64,000 nucleotides of DNA from Metellina segmentata (Eukaryota; Arthropoda; Arachnida; Araneae; Tetragnathidae): positions 79,649,627 to 79,713,626 of the forward strand of contig OX375878.1 in assembly GCA_947359465.1 (NCBI GenBank), read 5' to 3'. Position numbers and translations under genes: made by a program. Below the pieces are notes generated by a model. It was not told where the DNA came from. It did not search any database and saw only the letters and a list, made by a program, of their open reading frames with translations. Shown in pieces: positions 33,741 to 46,029 of the stretch (positions are counted from its first letter, which is position 1; every line of letters starts with the position of its first letter).

Positions 33741-36700
33741 ATGGTGATGGAGGCGGCGACCTTGAGCAGTCCTCAGAGGAAGTTCAACGTCGTTCCTGTC
33801 CAGAAAAGTCTGAGTCTTCCATCTTACGCCCGAGCAGGGGGCGAAGGCATCGACCACCGACTGATATTCGCCGCCCTTGAACAGAAAGAGAAGGTCCGCC
33901 GAAAGAGCAAGATTTTCACAAGAGAGAAATCTTCCCGGCAAAACATTTTCTGCCTGCCCATACCCTCTAGCGCCAGGTGCAAGGAAACGTCACTCAGCTC
34001 GGACACATCGTGTTCGTCCCTCGAGTACCAGAAACCGAAACCTCTCGCCAAGACCAAAAAGGAAGACGCCAAAAGCCCCCCGGAGAAGCCTCCATCCAAA
34101 AACGACCAGCGCCTGAACGAAACTGCACTTACCAAAACGAGTCAACCCGAACTGAAACCGATCTCGGATCCTCTTCGGAAGGACGTCCTGTCTCGAAATG
34201 CTGCCAGCCGCGATTCGGAACTCAACCTCTCACTCAAAGTTGGCGATCAACGCAAAGGATATCGGAGTCCGGTAGATACTATGAGGCTGAATGTAGGCAG
34301 TAGTGACAGCATGGACAGGTCCTCGCGTAGTTCCAACGACAGCCTCAGCAGGAAAGAGCGGCTAGTTGCCATCAAGGCCCGAGTGGAGGCTGCGAGGGAG
34401 AAGTATGGGGAAAGCTCCTCCGATGAAGAATCGCGGTCCTCGATGACAAGGTACAACAGCGATGGGGTCATTCACAGAACTGTCCGGGCTGTGAAATCCA
34501 AATTTTCTCAGTCCGAGAAGGTGCTTCGACGGCGATCTCGAGATGAATGGTCTATCAAGAAAGCTAACAGGAAAAGCAATCTAAGCCTGTGCTTGAATGC
34601 AGAGAACGGTGACGTTAAACCGGTTGTGGGAGGCCTGTCACCGAGGACTGAAGACGACATCAATAATTTGGAAATCAAAACAGATTTCTGTCCTTCGCCG
34701 AATGTTACAGACATGCTGAAGAAAAACTACTTCAGTGATTATCCCAGTAGGGAAAACGTGGCGCGGTTCGTGCAGGCTAGGATCCGTCACATTGAAGACG
34801 AAGAGCGGAAACGACGCAGCGGATCGGACTTCCGAGAAAAAATCGAAATTCCAACTCGCCAAAGCCCTCAACATTTCGAAAGCAATAGCCCAGCAACGAC
34901 AGAGAACAGGCGTCGGATTGGTGAACATAACGGTTTTCACATCAACACATCAGAGAAGACTTCGTTTGGAGACCTCGCAGCACGTGCCTCACCTATTCCA
35001 AGGTCTTCCCAAGCACCCACTCCTCCTCCTAGGAGTCCTAAATCCATAACTTTTGTCAACAAAGCTTTCATTCAACATCAGAATGCATCCCTTTTGCACC
35101 ACGAAAACAGCTTAGAGCGGAAAAAGCTTCTCCAAAATGTTCCAACTGCATTTCATTCAAAATTGTTCGATCAGTTCAATTCTAAAAGTGAGGCTGTGAT
35201 CGCCGATTCTAAGTATCCAACCGACTCACTGAATGAAGCTTCCGAGAAACAGAAAATCCGAGAACTTATCTGTTCTAGGCGGAAAACGTGTGGAAATTTT
35301 GATTTTGTTGATACAAATATCTTCAGTGATCTTAACCCTTTAAAAAGTTCGCCGTGCTCTAATTCAGCTTCAACAACAAACACTAATTTTTCTTCTTTAT
35401 CGCAAATAAAAAGAATTGAAAGCAAAGGTTATTTCTCCAGTTCTGAAATGCATTGTGCTCCTTTAGAAGATCCTACAACTAGATTGTGGAAAAGCAAATG
35501 GCAAGAAAACGAGCAAAGACGCGAATATATGTTTAACAGTCTAGAAAGTAAAAGAAAGTGCAATCCTCCATCTTGGTTGAAGTGGAAGAACCCATCACCT
35601 GAAAACGATACATGTGTGCCACAATTGTTTCCTAATCCCAAATTATCCTCTGCATCAAAAGACGAGACCAATACAACCCAACTAAAATGCTTTAACCGAT
35701 TAAATTCTAAGGATATATCATCTATTTCAGTTCAATATCCATTCGACAGACTCAGTAAATCGGAGATCAACATTGCATTCAACGAGAAAATAAAATCCTC
35801 ATCATCAGATGTAAAAGAGGACCACCCATACAATTCTTCATGTCAAGCTTTTCAGGAAACACCTAAGAATAGTAACATCAAAAGCAAAGCCAATGACAAA
35901 ACATCTGCAACTGCAAATTTGGAAAGTGCTATGGAAGAACTGGAAAGTGTGTACCAGAGCTTAAAAATCAGCAGTGATAACCTTTCTGACAAAAACAATG
36001 CATCTAATTCAGTTGACGATAAAGATATGAGAAAGTCAAAGTATTCATATAATTCAGTAAAGGAGGATATTGGATTTAAAAGAAGATCGTCTGTGTGCGA
36101 AAGCAGTTTGAGTTCCACTTTCATCAAAAACGACTTCCGCGATTTAATAAGAATGGATGGCAGAAAGAATCATGTGAAGCCTAGCCTATTTACTAGATCG
36201 AGTGATTCAGTTCCTGTTTCAAATGAAAAGCCATCAGATCAGTTTTCCATTGATGAGTTATTCAATGATTTAACCCAACAATTGGACTTGGAACAAAAAT
36301 TGTTGAAAGAACCACGTGATAATAGGTCACAGCCAAAAGCTTGCTGCCAAGGTAATCGTTTTCCCAATTCTAGGCCATTGAATCCTCAAACTTCACAAAT
36401 CAGTATTCGAAAAGAATTTTATGACAATCTCTCAAAGAGTAACCTAAACCAAAGTAAAAAATATCCTTCCGCGAATGAAAATAGCGCTGATGACCCTCAA
36501 CCAGTCATTATCAAGAAAAAATACAAAGCAGTGCGTTCACTATCAGAAAATATATCATATCTTATGGCCACTGCTAATTCTGATCCTATGTCACCTAAGC
36601 TCACAACAATTACAAATAACGGCCACACGGAAGATATTACTTCAAAATCGACTGCGATAGAACAGTACTATGAACGCGTGCGAGACCCCACAAAAACGGA

Positions 36701-37278
36701 CGTGAAAAGTGATTTGGTCCGTAAAACTCCGATCATGTTGAGTAATGTTGACAATAGTTACAAAACTCAAAATACAAATCTAGATGAGATACGTCACATT
36801 CGAGTATCCATGGACACAAATAATTTTCAATCGAAACCTGTTAAGAAAGATACGTTTGGGGCAACCAAGCAGTACGCTCGTTTGAGTTCCGCTGTTTGTT
36901 CGTCTCAGGTATCCCTCAAACATGAGGCCGTTCCAAGGCCGAGTTTTCAAGAAATACCACCAACCAACAACAATTCCAAAGACATTACCAACATCCTGGA
37001 CGAAACGGGAGTAGACCAGCTCATAAATAGTCTTCTCGGTGATGAACCAATACGTCCACCTTCTAATGCTTTGACGACAAAAGATCCCAGCCCAACGAGG
37101 CATTGCCCCCAAGAAATGCCTCCAAATAGCTGCAATTCCAAAGAAAGTAGTGATGTTTTAGAGGAAGGACTTGAAAAGCTCTTAAATAGGCTTTTGGGAG
37201 ATGTTCCAGACCGTCAACAATCTAGTCCATTGCAGTCAAAAGACCTCGGACCGCCAACTCCCCCTCCAGTTGCCACAG
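33741..37278 (+). CDS. Large disordered scaffold-like protein, first coding exon
   Basis: This exon gives 1179 residues from an ATG in good context (G at -3, G at +4); a second ATG lies two codons on. The protein is rich in Ser, Lys, Asn and Glu and lacks signal peptide and membrane segments, so an intracellular scaffold is likely. Visible features: a basic-acidic helix about 200-235 (SRKERLVAIKARVEAAREKY), another about 339-363 (ARFVQARIRHIEDEERKRR), a proline-rich SH3-type APTPPPRSPK near 424, helix-like ESAMEELESVYQSLKIS near 725 and DELFNDLTQQLDLEQKLL near 838. A ~52-residue tandem duplication lies at about 1067-1173 (INSLLGDEP and LNRLLGDVP). The exon ends at CACAG|GTGAGA in phase 1. The first ~430 codons are GC-rich, the rest AT-rich. 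The first helix faintly resembles a K-R-rich motif in the supervillin N terminus; that is a weak guess and the family is otherwise unrecognised. Confidence 0.88.
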
Positions 37279-37337
37279 GTGAGATGCGCGTGATGCAGCA
37301 TTTGGACATCATTCGCCTTAAGCCTGTTCCCACCTAA
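37279..37337 (+). other. Read-through 3' extension of exon 1
   Basis: If the donor at 37279 is not used, translation adds 19 residues (GEMRVMQHLDIIRLKPVPT) and stops at TAA 37335-37337. This could be the end of a short isoform made by polyadenylation within the intron. The strong donor consensus and phase match with the downstream exons argue that splicing is the main outcome. Confidence 0.5.
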
Positions 37338-37878
37338 CACTACCAGTAGAACTACCTGTTTGTTTTTTTAGTTGCATCAATTAAGTAACCACTAATTTGT
37401 ATTACATTCTGTCATGTTAATCAAAAGAGTATCTCCAAGTTTGATCTTTTCGATTTCTTTTACGATTGCAACACTCTGCATGCATAAAAATCTGTTACTT
37501 AGTAACACTACATAACAGTATTATCACTCAACAAACAGTTGATTCAATGTGTTCTTGCACATTCTAGCATTATGAGACATGATGACTCTTCAGCGTAGCA
37601 TTTTAACAACCAATAGTCCTAAAGATCAATTTGCTTGACCAGATATGGTCTTAGAAATCTAACCTAATGACCAAACTTCGAGATACCCAAGAGTTGTATT
37701 TTACTCTCCTTGTTATAAAGGGTGTAGATGATATTCTAACCAAATTTTATATAGCTTCAAATGTGTCGAATCATCTTTCTTTGTCCTATAAGTTAGGATT
37801 TTTCTTACTAATTTTGTCTAGAAACTAATTATTTTCGAGTTATTAATTTTATGAGCTCTACAATACAGACACAAAGCG

Positions 37879-38977
37879 AAATAAAAATAACATTAGCTAA
37901 ATTGATGTATACGTTTTTTTTTTTTTAATTTAAATTACTTCTTAGCATTAAATAAAAATAGTTATTTCCTTGACGTGCCTTCGTAAGTGTCTTCATTTTA
38001 AGTCGAAAATTTCAGTACAACAGTGAAAAAAAGCAAATACAAGATCGTCTTATATATTTTAATCCAACTATTTTAATCGGCTATTTCAAAAACGCGACAA
38101 ACTGTCACCAATTGTGTAAATTTTAAATCACTATTTTAAAATTAAATAGGCTGTTTTATGACTAGTCCGATTAAATGAAATTCTCAATTGGTAAACAATT
38201 GCTTTAAACGTTGGTATTTTATCATACATGAAATACTACGTTGTTCAGACGGTGTCTCTTTTCAATTATAGTACTTTTAATATACTCGATCCTTTTAAAT
38301 ATTTCTACATTTACAGGGTAGCCTAATAACTACACCGTTATTACCATCATTTAAAAGTTTTCACGTTACAAATTTCACCGATAATTCAACTGAAGTAAAA
38401 AAAAACATTAATCTGCATCTATTTTGATTCAACATGACCATCTATAGATTCCATGTTTTCAAAATTCAGGTCTTTGGGGGATTAGCATAAAAAATATTTA
38501 TATAGTAGGAGTAATTTATAAAATCGATCTCTCTTTTATTCTTATGCATTCATTTCAAAATTATGTATCTTAACTGTTAGAATTCAAATGAAATAAATTT
38601 TTAAAATTTATCACTGATGCTATGTTTCTAAAGTTGGCAAGGATGTTTATATGAGACATTTATGTTTAACTTCTGAAAATAAAAATTGAAAGTGAGAATG
38701 TATAATTTTACCCGGTTGATGCTAATATTTTAAATAACAATTAATTGGTTTGAAATTTTAGTAGTACACTACTGAATCTAATAACTAAAAACAAGTTTAT
38801 ATAATCGGAGCATGTGTTAAATATAAAATTTTAGCATGGATTTTCTGTGATACCATTATATAACATGTAAAAAATAGTGTAAATGTTCTATTTCTATATA
38901 TTTCTCTTCGGATGCATGCGTTTTTACCCTTATAGAATGTTTTTACTTTTATATCGACTGATGTATATAAAAATAAA
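37879..38977 (+). terminator. Candidate polyadenylation signals in the intron
   Basis: AATAAA occurs at 37879-37884, 37951-37956 and 38972-38977, downstream of the TAA at 37335-37337. In sequence this AT-rich the hexamer is common by chance, so these are only candidate ends for a short isoform. The region is otherwise free of genes. Confidence 0.35.
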
Positions 38978-38979
38978 GC

Positions 38980-39395
38980 TGAAATTTGTATTATGTCTCC
39001 TTTATATAAAGAAATAATTCATTTGAAAAGTGAATACAAATTATATCATTTGTTTTATTTGTGCCTTAATTTGCAGTTACAAATATTGGAAGTTTTTAAC
39101 CCTTTCAAGCGGTGAGACTTCTGATCTCACATCTCCTTCAAATGGTTAAGATTTAGTATATTTAGATTGTTAAGGTATATAAATATTTCGCAGTCTTATA
39201 TCTAGGAATGCTCTAAATGGACGGTGAGGCAAAGAGATCCAAACACTCCTCAAAAGACTAAAATTTAAAAGAATTATAACCCACAATATGAAACGTAAAA
39301 CAAAAAATACATCCAATTATAATACAATCAAATGACTGATGACATTTTCTGTCAGGCTAAATGAAGGTGGCGGTAGTGTTTTTATACGAATTCGA
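38980..39395. other. Intron sequence, nothing recognised
   Basis: AT-rich sequence of the long first intron, with no repeat or exon recognised. Confidence 0.45.
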
Positions 39396-39400
39396 TTATA

Positions 39401-40770
39401 CACTCTATAACAAAAAAATCGACGCACCAAGAAGAAGTTGTCCGATGGTGACAAAAATTGGTGGATAGGAAAATTATGTACAGTATAGAAAATGATTAAA
39501 ATTTCAGAACAATTGAATGATTTATTTCAAGAGTTACAGTAACGAGCTCAATCAGGTGTTGACCCGCCTCTAGCCTGGATGCAAGCTGCCACACGGCGTG
39601 GCATAGACCGATAAAACTCCCGGATGGTCTCCTGTGGTATTTCTTGCCAAATTTGCTCCAATTGTCTGACTACGTCCTCAACATTCCCTACCGGATGCAG
39701 TCGCCTACCCATCATATCCCAGACATGCTCGATGGGAGAGAGATCTGGTGATCTGGCTAGCCAAGGAAGTGTTGGGAAGCTTGAAGACAGTTCATAGCAA
39801 CACGTGCCGTATGTGGTCTGGCATTGTCATGCTGAAAAATAAGCCCATGGTACTGCGAAAGGAACGGTAGCAAAACAGGTCTCAGAATGTCGTCAACGTA
39901 CCGCTGTGCAGTAAGTGTACCTCTAATGACGATCAAAGGGGTCCGGCTATCAAGGGAAATGGCACCCCAGACCATAACTCATTGTTGAGCGCCCGTGTGG
40001 CGTGCAATAGTGAAAGCAGGATCGGCACGCTGCCCTGGGCTTTTCCAGACACGTCTTCGATGATCAGGACACAGTTGGAAGCGGGATTCGTCTCTAAACA
40101 CTATACGTCCCCAGTCAGCATCATTCCAGCCTGATCGAGTCAAGCACCACTGTAATCTGGCTCGACAGTGTGCAGACGTGAGTGGCAGGTGGCGTAACGG
40201 TCGGTACGAGCGTAGATTTCGCTCTCTCAGCCGTCTGTGAATGGTCATGGTGGACACTCGCGTATGGGTCGCACGACTGATGGCTGATAGCGATGAATCA
40301 GGCGCTGTGACAGCTGATCTGACAATCACTGTCCTCGCGATCTGTTGTGGCCCTACGTCAACCGCTACCATCATGACGCTGACAGCTGCCACTGTCCACC
40401 CACTCTTGTCAGCATCTTCTAATCGCCGCATCGCTTCGACTCACATGACGAGCGATTCCCCAACCTGCCTCTTTCAATCCAATGATACGACCTCTTTCAA
40501 ACTCTGAAAGTTGCTCGAATCCTGCGGCGAGGCATTTTTTCAGTCATTAAAAGGTATCCTAAATCGCAATGCAGCAGAAATTTTTAACAACAGTTCAAGA
40601 ACAACTCCTTATATACATCTACTGGATGCGCTGGAGATCGCACTATTCATTCATTGGACACCAAATTTTAATCATTTGCATATTTGGTCAAAATATTTTT
40701 GCATACGAAATTTCAAAGCAATCGGATGATTCCTTCTTGGTGCGAACGATTTCGAACACGATTTCTGCAC
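39401..40770 (-). mobile_element. Second Tc1-like transposon, right end decayed
   Basis: The left end reads CACTCTATAACAAAAAAATC after a TA (39399-39400) and continues CGCACCAAGAAGAAG. The right side (about 40735-40760) carries the inverse of CGCACCAAGAAGGAATCATCCG, but the outermost bases are lost. It is a different copy from the one at 27312, with a similar terminal CACTCTA.AAC motif. The transposase is on the minus strand. It sits within the first long intron, in antisense orientation to the host gene. Confidence 0.85.
39548..40535 (-). pseudogene. Tc1-like transposase, frameshifts and stop
   Basis: The start reads MPRRRIRATF, shifts frame into FERGRIIGLKEAG and RHVSRSDAAIRR, then shifts again into TRVSTMTIHRRLRERNLRS, WGRIVFRDESRFQLCPD and RRRVWKSPGQR. 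One TGA (39976-39978) interrupts before VMVWGAISLDSRTP. ILRPVLLPFLSQYHGLIFQH then DNARPHTA follow, and after another shift SPDLSPIEHVWDMMGRRL to CIQARGGSTPD. The DES, HDNARPH and SPDLSPIEHVWD motifs carry the DDE-type catalytic residues. Only a few lesions separate it from an intact transposase, so it is a fairly young relic. Confidence 0.93.
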
Positions 40771-40789
40771 TTCGCCAATAAAAATTGTA

Positions 40790-41760
40790 AGGAATTAATT
40801 TTGAATTGCTATAACGTAGACTTACAAGTGACACACTAAGTCAGAAAACATTGTTCTGAGAAAGAGAGGGAATTCTGCTTCCTTTGCTTTACTCGCAAAG
40901 CGTGCTCTCAAGATGAAATCTATCCTTAAAAAATAACTATAATATATCCTATTAAATAACTTAATTGACACACACTTCACTGGTCTAAAGATCGCCAAAT
41001 TTTGGTCCACAAAAGCTAAAAAAAACATGTTTGAAAATTTTGGCTTAGTGTGTTTCACTTTCAAGCTGAAAATATATAAAAGTTGACTGGTCAATCCCGA
41101 TTAGATTAACGGCAATAAACTACATTTTAATCTAACCCCTATATGTATCGTGATAAAGCATCTTTCTATTCCGTTTTCAGTCATACTGAAAATCCCTCTC
41201 AGTTGGTCCTCGAGAAATGAACCGTGTGATGAAAAATGCTCTTTCGTTATTTCATTTTGATCCCAAAATATCATTTTAGTCTTGTGACAAGCTATTTTCT
41301 GCACTCTTAGGTTATAAACATTTTGATGCTTTAAAAATACTTTAATTTTCAACTTGAACACCTTGCAAAAATTTTGGTGAAAGACGAATTCTCTCTTTAT
41401 TTCATACAAAATTTCTAATTTCTTTCATCTTTTGTTCCCTTTTAATTTGTGCTTAATTTTTACAAAATATTTACTTGAAAATATTTTGAATGAAATCTTA
41501 ATTTCATGATATTAACAGTTAATTTTATTGTCTCTTGAAAATGAAAACTCATTATTAACAAATTGAAATCCTTGAAACATTTTTGGAATTCCTCAAAATC
41601 TCCTTAAACTTGTTTTAGATAAAATAGTAAAATCCTTGAGTGAATTTAGTGTCGAATTCCCCGTTTTCTATTTACCTGAGTGATGCATTGTCGTAACGTG
41701 AAATGAGTTGATTTAGTACTTTAGCATGCAATGCAACATCGATTTCATGTGACTACAAAA
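40790..41760. other. Intron sequence, nothing recognised
   Basis: AT-rich, with minor open frames only. Nothing to annotate. Confidence 0.45.
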
Positions 41761-41770
41761 TTAATTAAAA

Positions 41771-42423
41771 CTAGGGGGCACGCCCCCTGCTTGCTAACGC
41801 TCGCCAACCCCCGGAGAATAGCTTCGCCAATCCTCATTGTTTCGCTGAGCGAACCTATGCTCGCTTCGCTCGCATCAAAGAAGACATGTGTCCTAGCAGA
41901 AGGAACTATTTACAAAATATGATATTCCAAAAAAAAAATTTCAAATCTAAAATTGCTGTATTACAGGAAACGTATATACAGTACCTGTAAAAACAAAATT
42001 CAAATGAAAACTTTGAGCAAATTTTGACTCGAAATGTGAGCGCTGCTTTGGAAATTGAGTACCCAGCATGTTGTTTGTGTACACTTCCCCAGCACTCGAA
42101 CCATCCATACTTTTTCACTGAGTTTGTTGCCGAAAGTTGTAGTGCAAGCGTCTTGTTGAACTATAATTGTTGGCCCTGCACCCTGAAAAGGACCGTTTTA
42201 AATGACCCTGAAAAGATCCTCCGCTTTCTTTGATTTCTACTACAAATTCCAACAGCTCGACTAAAATGCAATTTTATTTTCAATAAAATTTCATCCGATA
42301 ACGCTTATAAATTCAATTGATGCGCGAGGCCTTGTGTTAAGCAAACAATCGTACACTGTTGCCAAAACGCGTTACCAAATAACGTCTTTTTTTCGTGCCA
42401 CGTAAGAGAATTATATATAGAGA
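41771..42423 (-). mobile_element. Non-autonomous Helitron H1, copy 4
   Basis: Reversed copy with CTAG at 41771-41774, a hairpin GGGGGC-ACG-CCCCC beside it, and a TC start at the right (42420-42423 depending on register). It shares the whole H1 body, including the AACACTGTACGATTG region as its complement. The base after CTAG on its strand is T, as expected for an A/T target. Confidence 0.88.
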
Positions 42424-42679
42424 TTTTTCTCTCTTGCTAGCGATAGTAAATTTTTTTGGCAGACAATTTGAAATTAGGTTAAGAGTGCTTTTGTTTTTAT
42501 ATCCGGAAGTGTTTATAGGAATTTTATTGCCATCGTAAAAATAATGCATTGACATTAATTATGGGTATTGATTATGGGTAATCATAAATGTATCTTTTGA
42601 ATTTTCCTCTTATTTCAGGAACGAAAATCTTTTGGAATTCGTTACATTTCGGTGTGATGGATAGGAAAATTTTATCAAG

Positions 42680-42891
42680 TAGGGAGCTCCGCCCTCTGTT
42701 CGCTTACGCTCGCCAACCCGCGGGGATTGCTACGCAATCCCATTTGGTTTGCAAACCAACACTCCTTCCACTGATGCCATTTGGTTTGCTTCACAAACCA
42801 ACATTCATTTCGCAGAGTGAATCTCCTGGACAGCGAAACTATCTTAATAATTCGTATAATCCTGATTTGACTTTCCGGTCCATGATGTCAC
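42680..42891 (-). mobile_element. Helitron-like H2, extra 3' terminal unit
   Basis: Starting at about 42680 the minus strand carries a complete H2-type tail: hairpin AGGGCGGAGCTCCCT-like, GCGAGCGTAAGCGAACAG, and GGATTGCGTAGCAATCCCC. It lies directly beyond a second H2 tail at about 42892. A similar pair of 3' units follows the H2 copy at 46825-47930. Confidence 0.6.
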
Positions 42892-44201
42892 AGCGAGGGC
42901 TTCGCCCTCTGCTCACTTACGCTCGCCGACCCCCGGAGATTGCTACGTAATCCCGTTTGGTTTGTTTCGCAAACCAATACTCCTTTCACAAGTGATTTCA
43001 CTTTTTTTTAACACTTAATGCACCCTAAACAAACAGCCTCATCAGTAAAAAACCTTCTGCATCTTTTCCCCTGTACAATTTAAATAAACCGTGTTAATCT
43101 ATTAACTTTACGATCAGTACTTCGTACTTTCTCCGTAAACCGTCTGAGAACAGAGTGGAAAAGGCGAACCTTTTTCCTCGCCAAATAAAAAGAAATCGTT
43201 TTTATGGCTATTGTTGCTACGATAAATATGATATCTGGCAAACCCGATAGTCGAAAATACAACCCACAACTGCGTGCGGAACCTGCTCCGCGAAATAAAA
43301 AATACGAAATTAGTGTGACCAACTTTTGATTGCATCGAATTTATTTATGAACCAATTTAAAAAATAATTGTACCGTAAGAAAGAGTACATTCTGAGGTAT
43401 ACTGCGATGTTTTCAAAATTAAAAACTAATAGTAATAATATATAGATATAACAACTTTAGTTCTGTATCGAAAATTACGATCTGAAAGTTCCGAAAATTG
43501 TATGACCAACTTTTAATTGCATCGACGTTATTTATTACCCAATATAAAAAATAATTATACCATAAGAGAGAGTACAATGTAAGGTATTCAGTGTTGTTCT
43601 CAAATTTAAAAAATAATGGTGTTTGCTGTAGATATAACGGATTTAACAAAAAGTAGGGAAAATATGATCGCATCGAACTTTTTTATTAACCAATTTAAAA
43701 AATAACTGTACTGTAAGAAAGAGTACATTCTGAGGTATACTGCGATATTTTTAAATTTAAAAACTAATAGTATTAAGATATAGATATGACAGTTTAAAAA
43801 AAAAAGTAATGAAAATGTCCCAATTTTTCCCGAATTTCAAAAAAATATTATCAAGAACCAAATTGAAATTTCTAAAAAACTTGACGAGCTGCAAAAATTT
43901 ACGTTGAGAGGAACTCTTTAAAAAAAATCACTTCTGAAGACTGCAAATTTGTATGTGTTTTGCTCACTCGCGGAAGAAATTTCGTTTTTTCAATTTTGAC
44001 ACTTAATAAACCCTAAACAAATAGCCGCATCGGCAAAAAATCTTAATAATTGTCCAGGGAATACGATAAAGAACAAACCATGTTAATTTCGTTTTTTTTT
44101 ATTTTTTCTGATCAGTACCTTCTTGGGAAACCGTCTATGAATCGAGCTAAACAACACAGTTTTCAATCCTGCGGCTGTAACTTTTTTTTAATATAAAGAG
44201 A
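42892..44201 (-). mobile_element. Helitron-like family H2, long copy
   Basis: The 5' end is at 44201 (TCTCTTTATATTAAAAAAAAG on the minus strand) and the 3' hairpin GAGGGCGAAGCCCTC is at 42892-42910. It contains several internal repeats of the family, such as three AAAGAGTACATTCTGAGGTAT-type blocks (near 43379, 43569 and 43719). No helicase or Rep coding sequence is recognisable. The short frames on either strand are damaged or accidental. Confidence 0.7.
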
Positions 44202-44209
44202 TAGCGGAG

Positions 44210-44810
44210 TAGTCGAAAAAACGACAGAAGGAATAAAATGCCATTCTTCTTAGCACCACTTGCTATCTCAGAACCAGATGGGTTTTTTTCTAACTTCAAT
44301 GAAATTATTCTTTTTATGTAAACATGCGTGTGTTTTATAGTACTACACACTTTTATCATTATGCATCAGTGGTATGGGGAAATACGGACATACGCTCCCT
44401 CGTTAACCACACAAACATCCGCTTCGATTAACGTACCAAGCATTTTTTCCCACTTCAGTTTGGTCTAGTGATTCATTTATTGGGGTTTTAGGTGAAATCC
44501 CCAAACTCAGGCCGGATGTAAAGTGGAAAACGTGAGTTCAGCATTTGGAAAACGAATGCTGGTCATGTCTACGGTTGTGAGGGTGACTTTGTGGCACCCA
44601 TTTGAAAATAAGGACATAAGTTAAAAATAAAAATATACTTCATGATGTAAAATGTGCATGTGTTCCATAATTCTGTAAAACAAATCATTTATATGTTGAA
44701 AGAAATCATAGAATCGAACTAAAGGCTGAAGTTTGACTAAAAGCTTGCGCTAACTTGAGCGAAAAGTTTGTGAAACTAGTTATCCATTTCATTAGCCTAT
44801 TGCATTCAAT
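44210..44810. other. Intron sequence, nothing recognised
   Basis: No repeat family or exon was recognised in this interval. Confidence 0.4.
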
Positions 44811-44814
44811 GCCT

Positions 44815-45258
44815 GTAAGCGTGTATATTCTCTATACAAAACTACACCGTTTGACCAATCCACACCAAATTTGGTACACATACTTTAGAACGCTGCGGAA
44901 AGGCTATTTCTTTCCTGTCTTCCGGCCAATCTCTAGCCATGAAAATTGGCCCACAGGTAGTCCTAAAAGTGCCCCTCGAATCCCCAATTTTAAAATCTAA
45001 AGTTTGTTTTTCTGCAATAAATATTCATGGTTAAGGAAACACGTTCTACAGGGTTTGTGTATGAGTTAACACAGGAAAATGTCGCAGTCTTATTTTAGCT
45101 GTCGCGGTAGGAAACACGTTCTACAGGGTTTGTGTATGAGTTAACACAGGAAAATGTCGCAGTCTTATTTTAGCTGTCGCGGTAGGAAACACGTTCTACA
45201 GAGTTTGTGTATTTGAGTTAACTAAGAGAAATGTCGCGGTCATATTTTAGCTGTGGCG
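44815..45258 (+). repeat. Interspersed repeat R3, copy 2 with internal tandem array
   Basis: Same family as 1305-1640. Its 3' part has expanded into three 75-bp tandem units starting at 45034, 45109 and 45184 (AGGAAACACGTTCTACAG). The first two are virtually identical; the third is closer to the single unit in copy 1. Confidence 0.85.
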
Positions 45259-45416
45259 GTCCATATAACTGTATAATAAGTACATTACATCAATTATTCG
45301 ACAGCCATGTTAAATACCTTAAATATTGCCTCCTACAATCGTTAAATAAGATGACGCAAACACCACTCTCTGAGAAGTTAATTTCCCTTTGTAGAATATA
45401 TTAATGCATGAAAGTA

Positions 45417-46022
45417 TCTATATATATAATTCTCTTACGTGGCACGCAAAAAAGACGTTATTTGTAAACGCGTTTTGGCAACACTGTACGATTCTTTGTT
45501 TATCGCGAAGTCTCGCGCATCGATTGAATTTATAGCGTTATCGGATGAAATTTTATTGAAAAAAAAAAGGAAATTTTAAGGAGCTGTTGCAGTTAGTTTA
45601 TAATAGATATCAAAGAAAGCGGAGGATCTTTTCAGGGCCAACAATTATAGTTCAACAAGACGCTTGCACTACAACTTTCGGCAACAAACTCAATGAAAAG
45701 TGTGGGTCGTTTGAGTGCTGGGAAAATGTATACACAAACAACATGCTGGGTATTCAATTTCCAAAGCAACGCTCACATTTCGAGTCAAAATTTGCACAAA
45801 GTTTTCATTTGAATTCTGATTTTAGAGATACTGTATATATTTTTTCTGTAATACAGCAAATTTAGATTTGAAAAACATTTTTTTGGTAACATATTTTGTA
45901 AACAATCCCTTCTGCTAGGACACATGTCTTCATTGAGGCGAGCGAAGCGAGCATAGGTTCGCGCAGCGAAGCAATCCTCCGGGGGTTGGCGAGCGTCAGC
46001 GAGCAGGGGGCAGGCCCCCTAG
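45417..46022 (+). mobile_element. Non-autonomous Helitron H1, copy 5
   Basis: Begins TCTATATATATAATTCTC after an A and ends hairpin-CTAG (46019-46022) before a T, an exact Helitron A/T insertion. It is very close to copies 1 and 2 but lacks the segment with the repeated CTTTTCAGGGCC word and part of the 3' GGATT palindrome. No coding capacity. Confidence 0.92.
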
Positions 46023-46029
46023 TTTTCAT

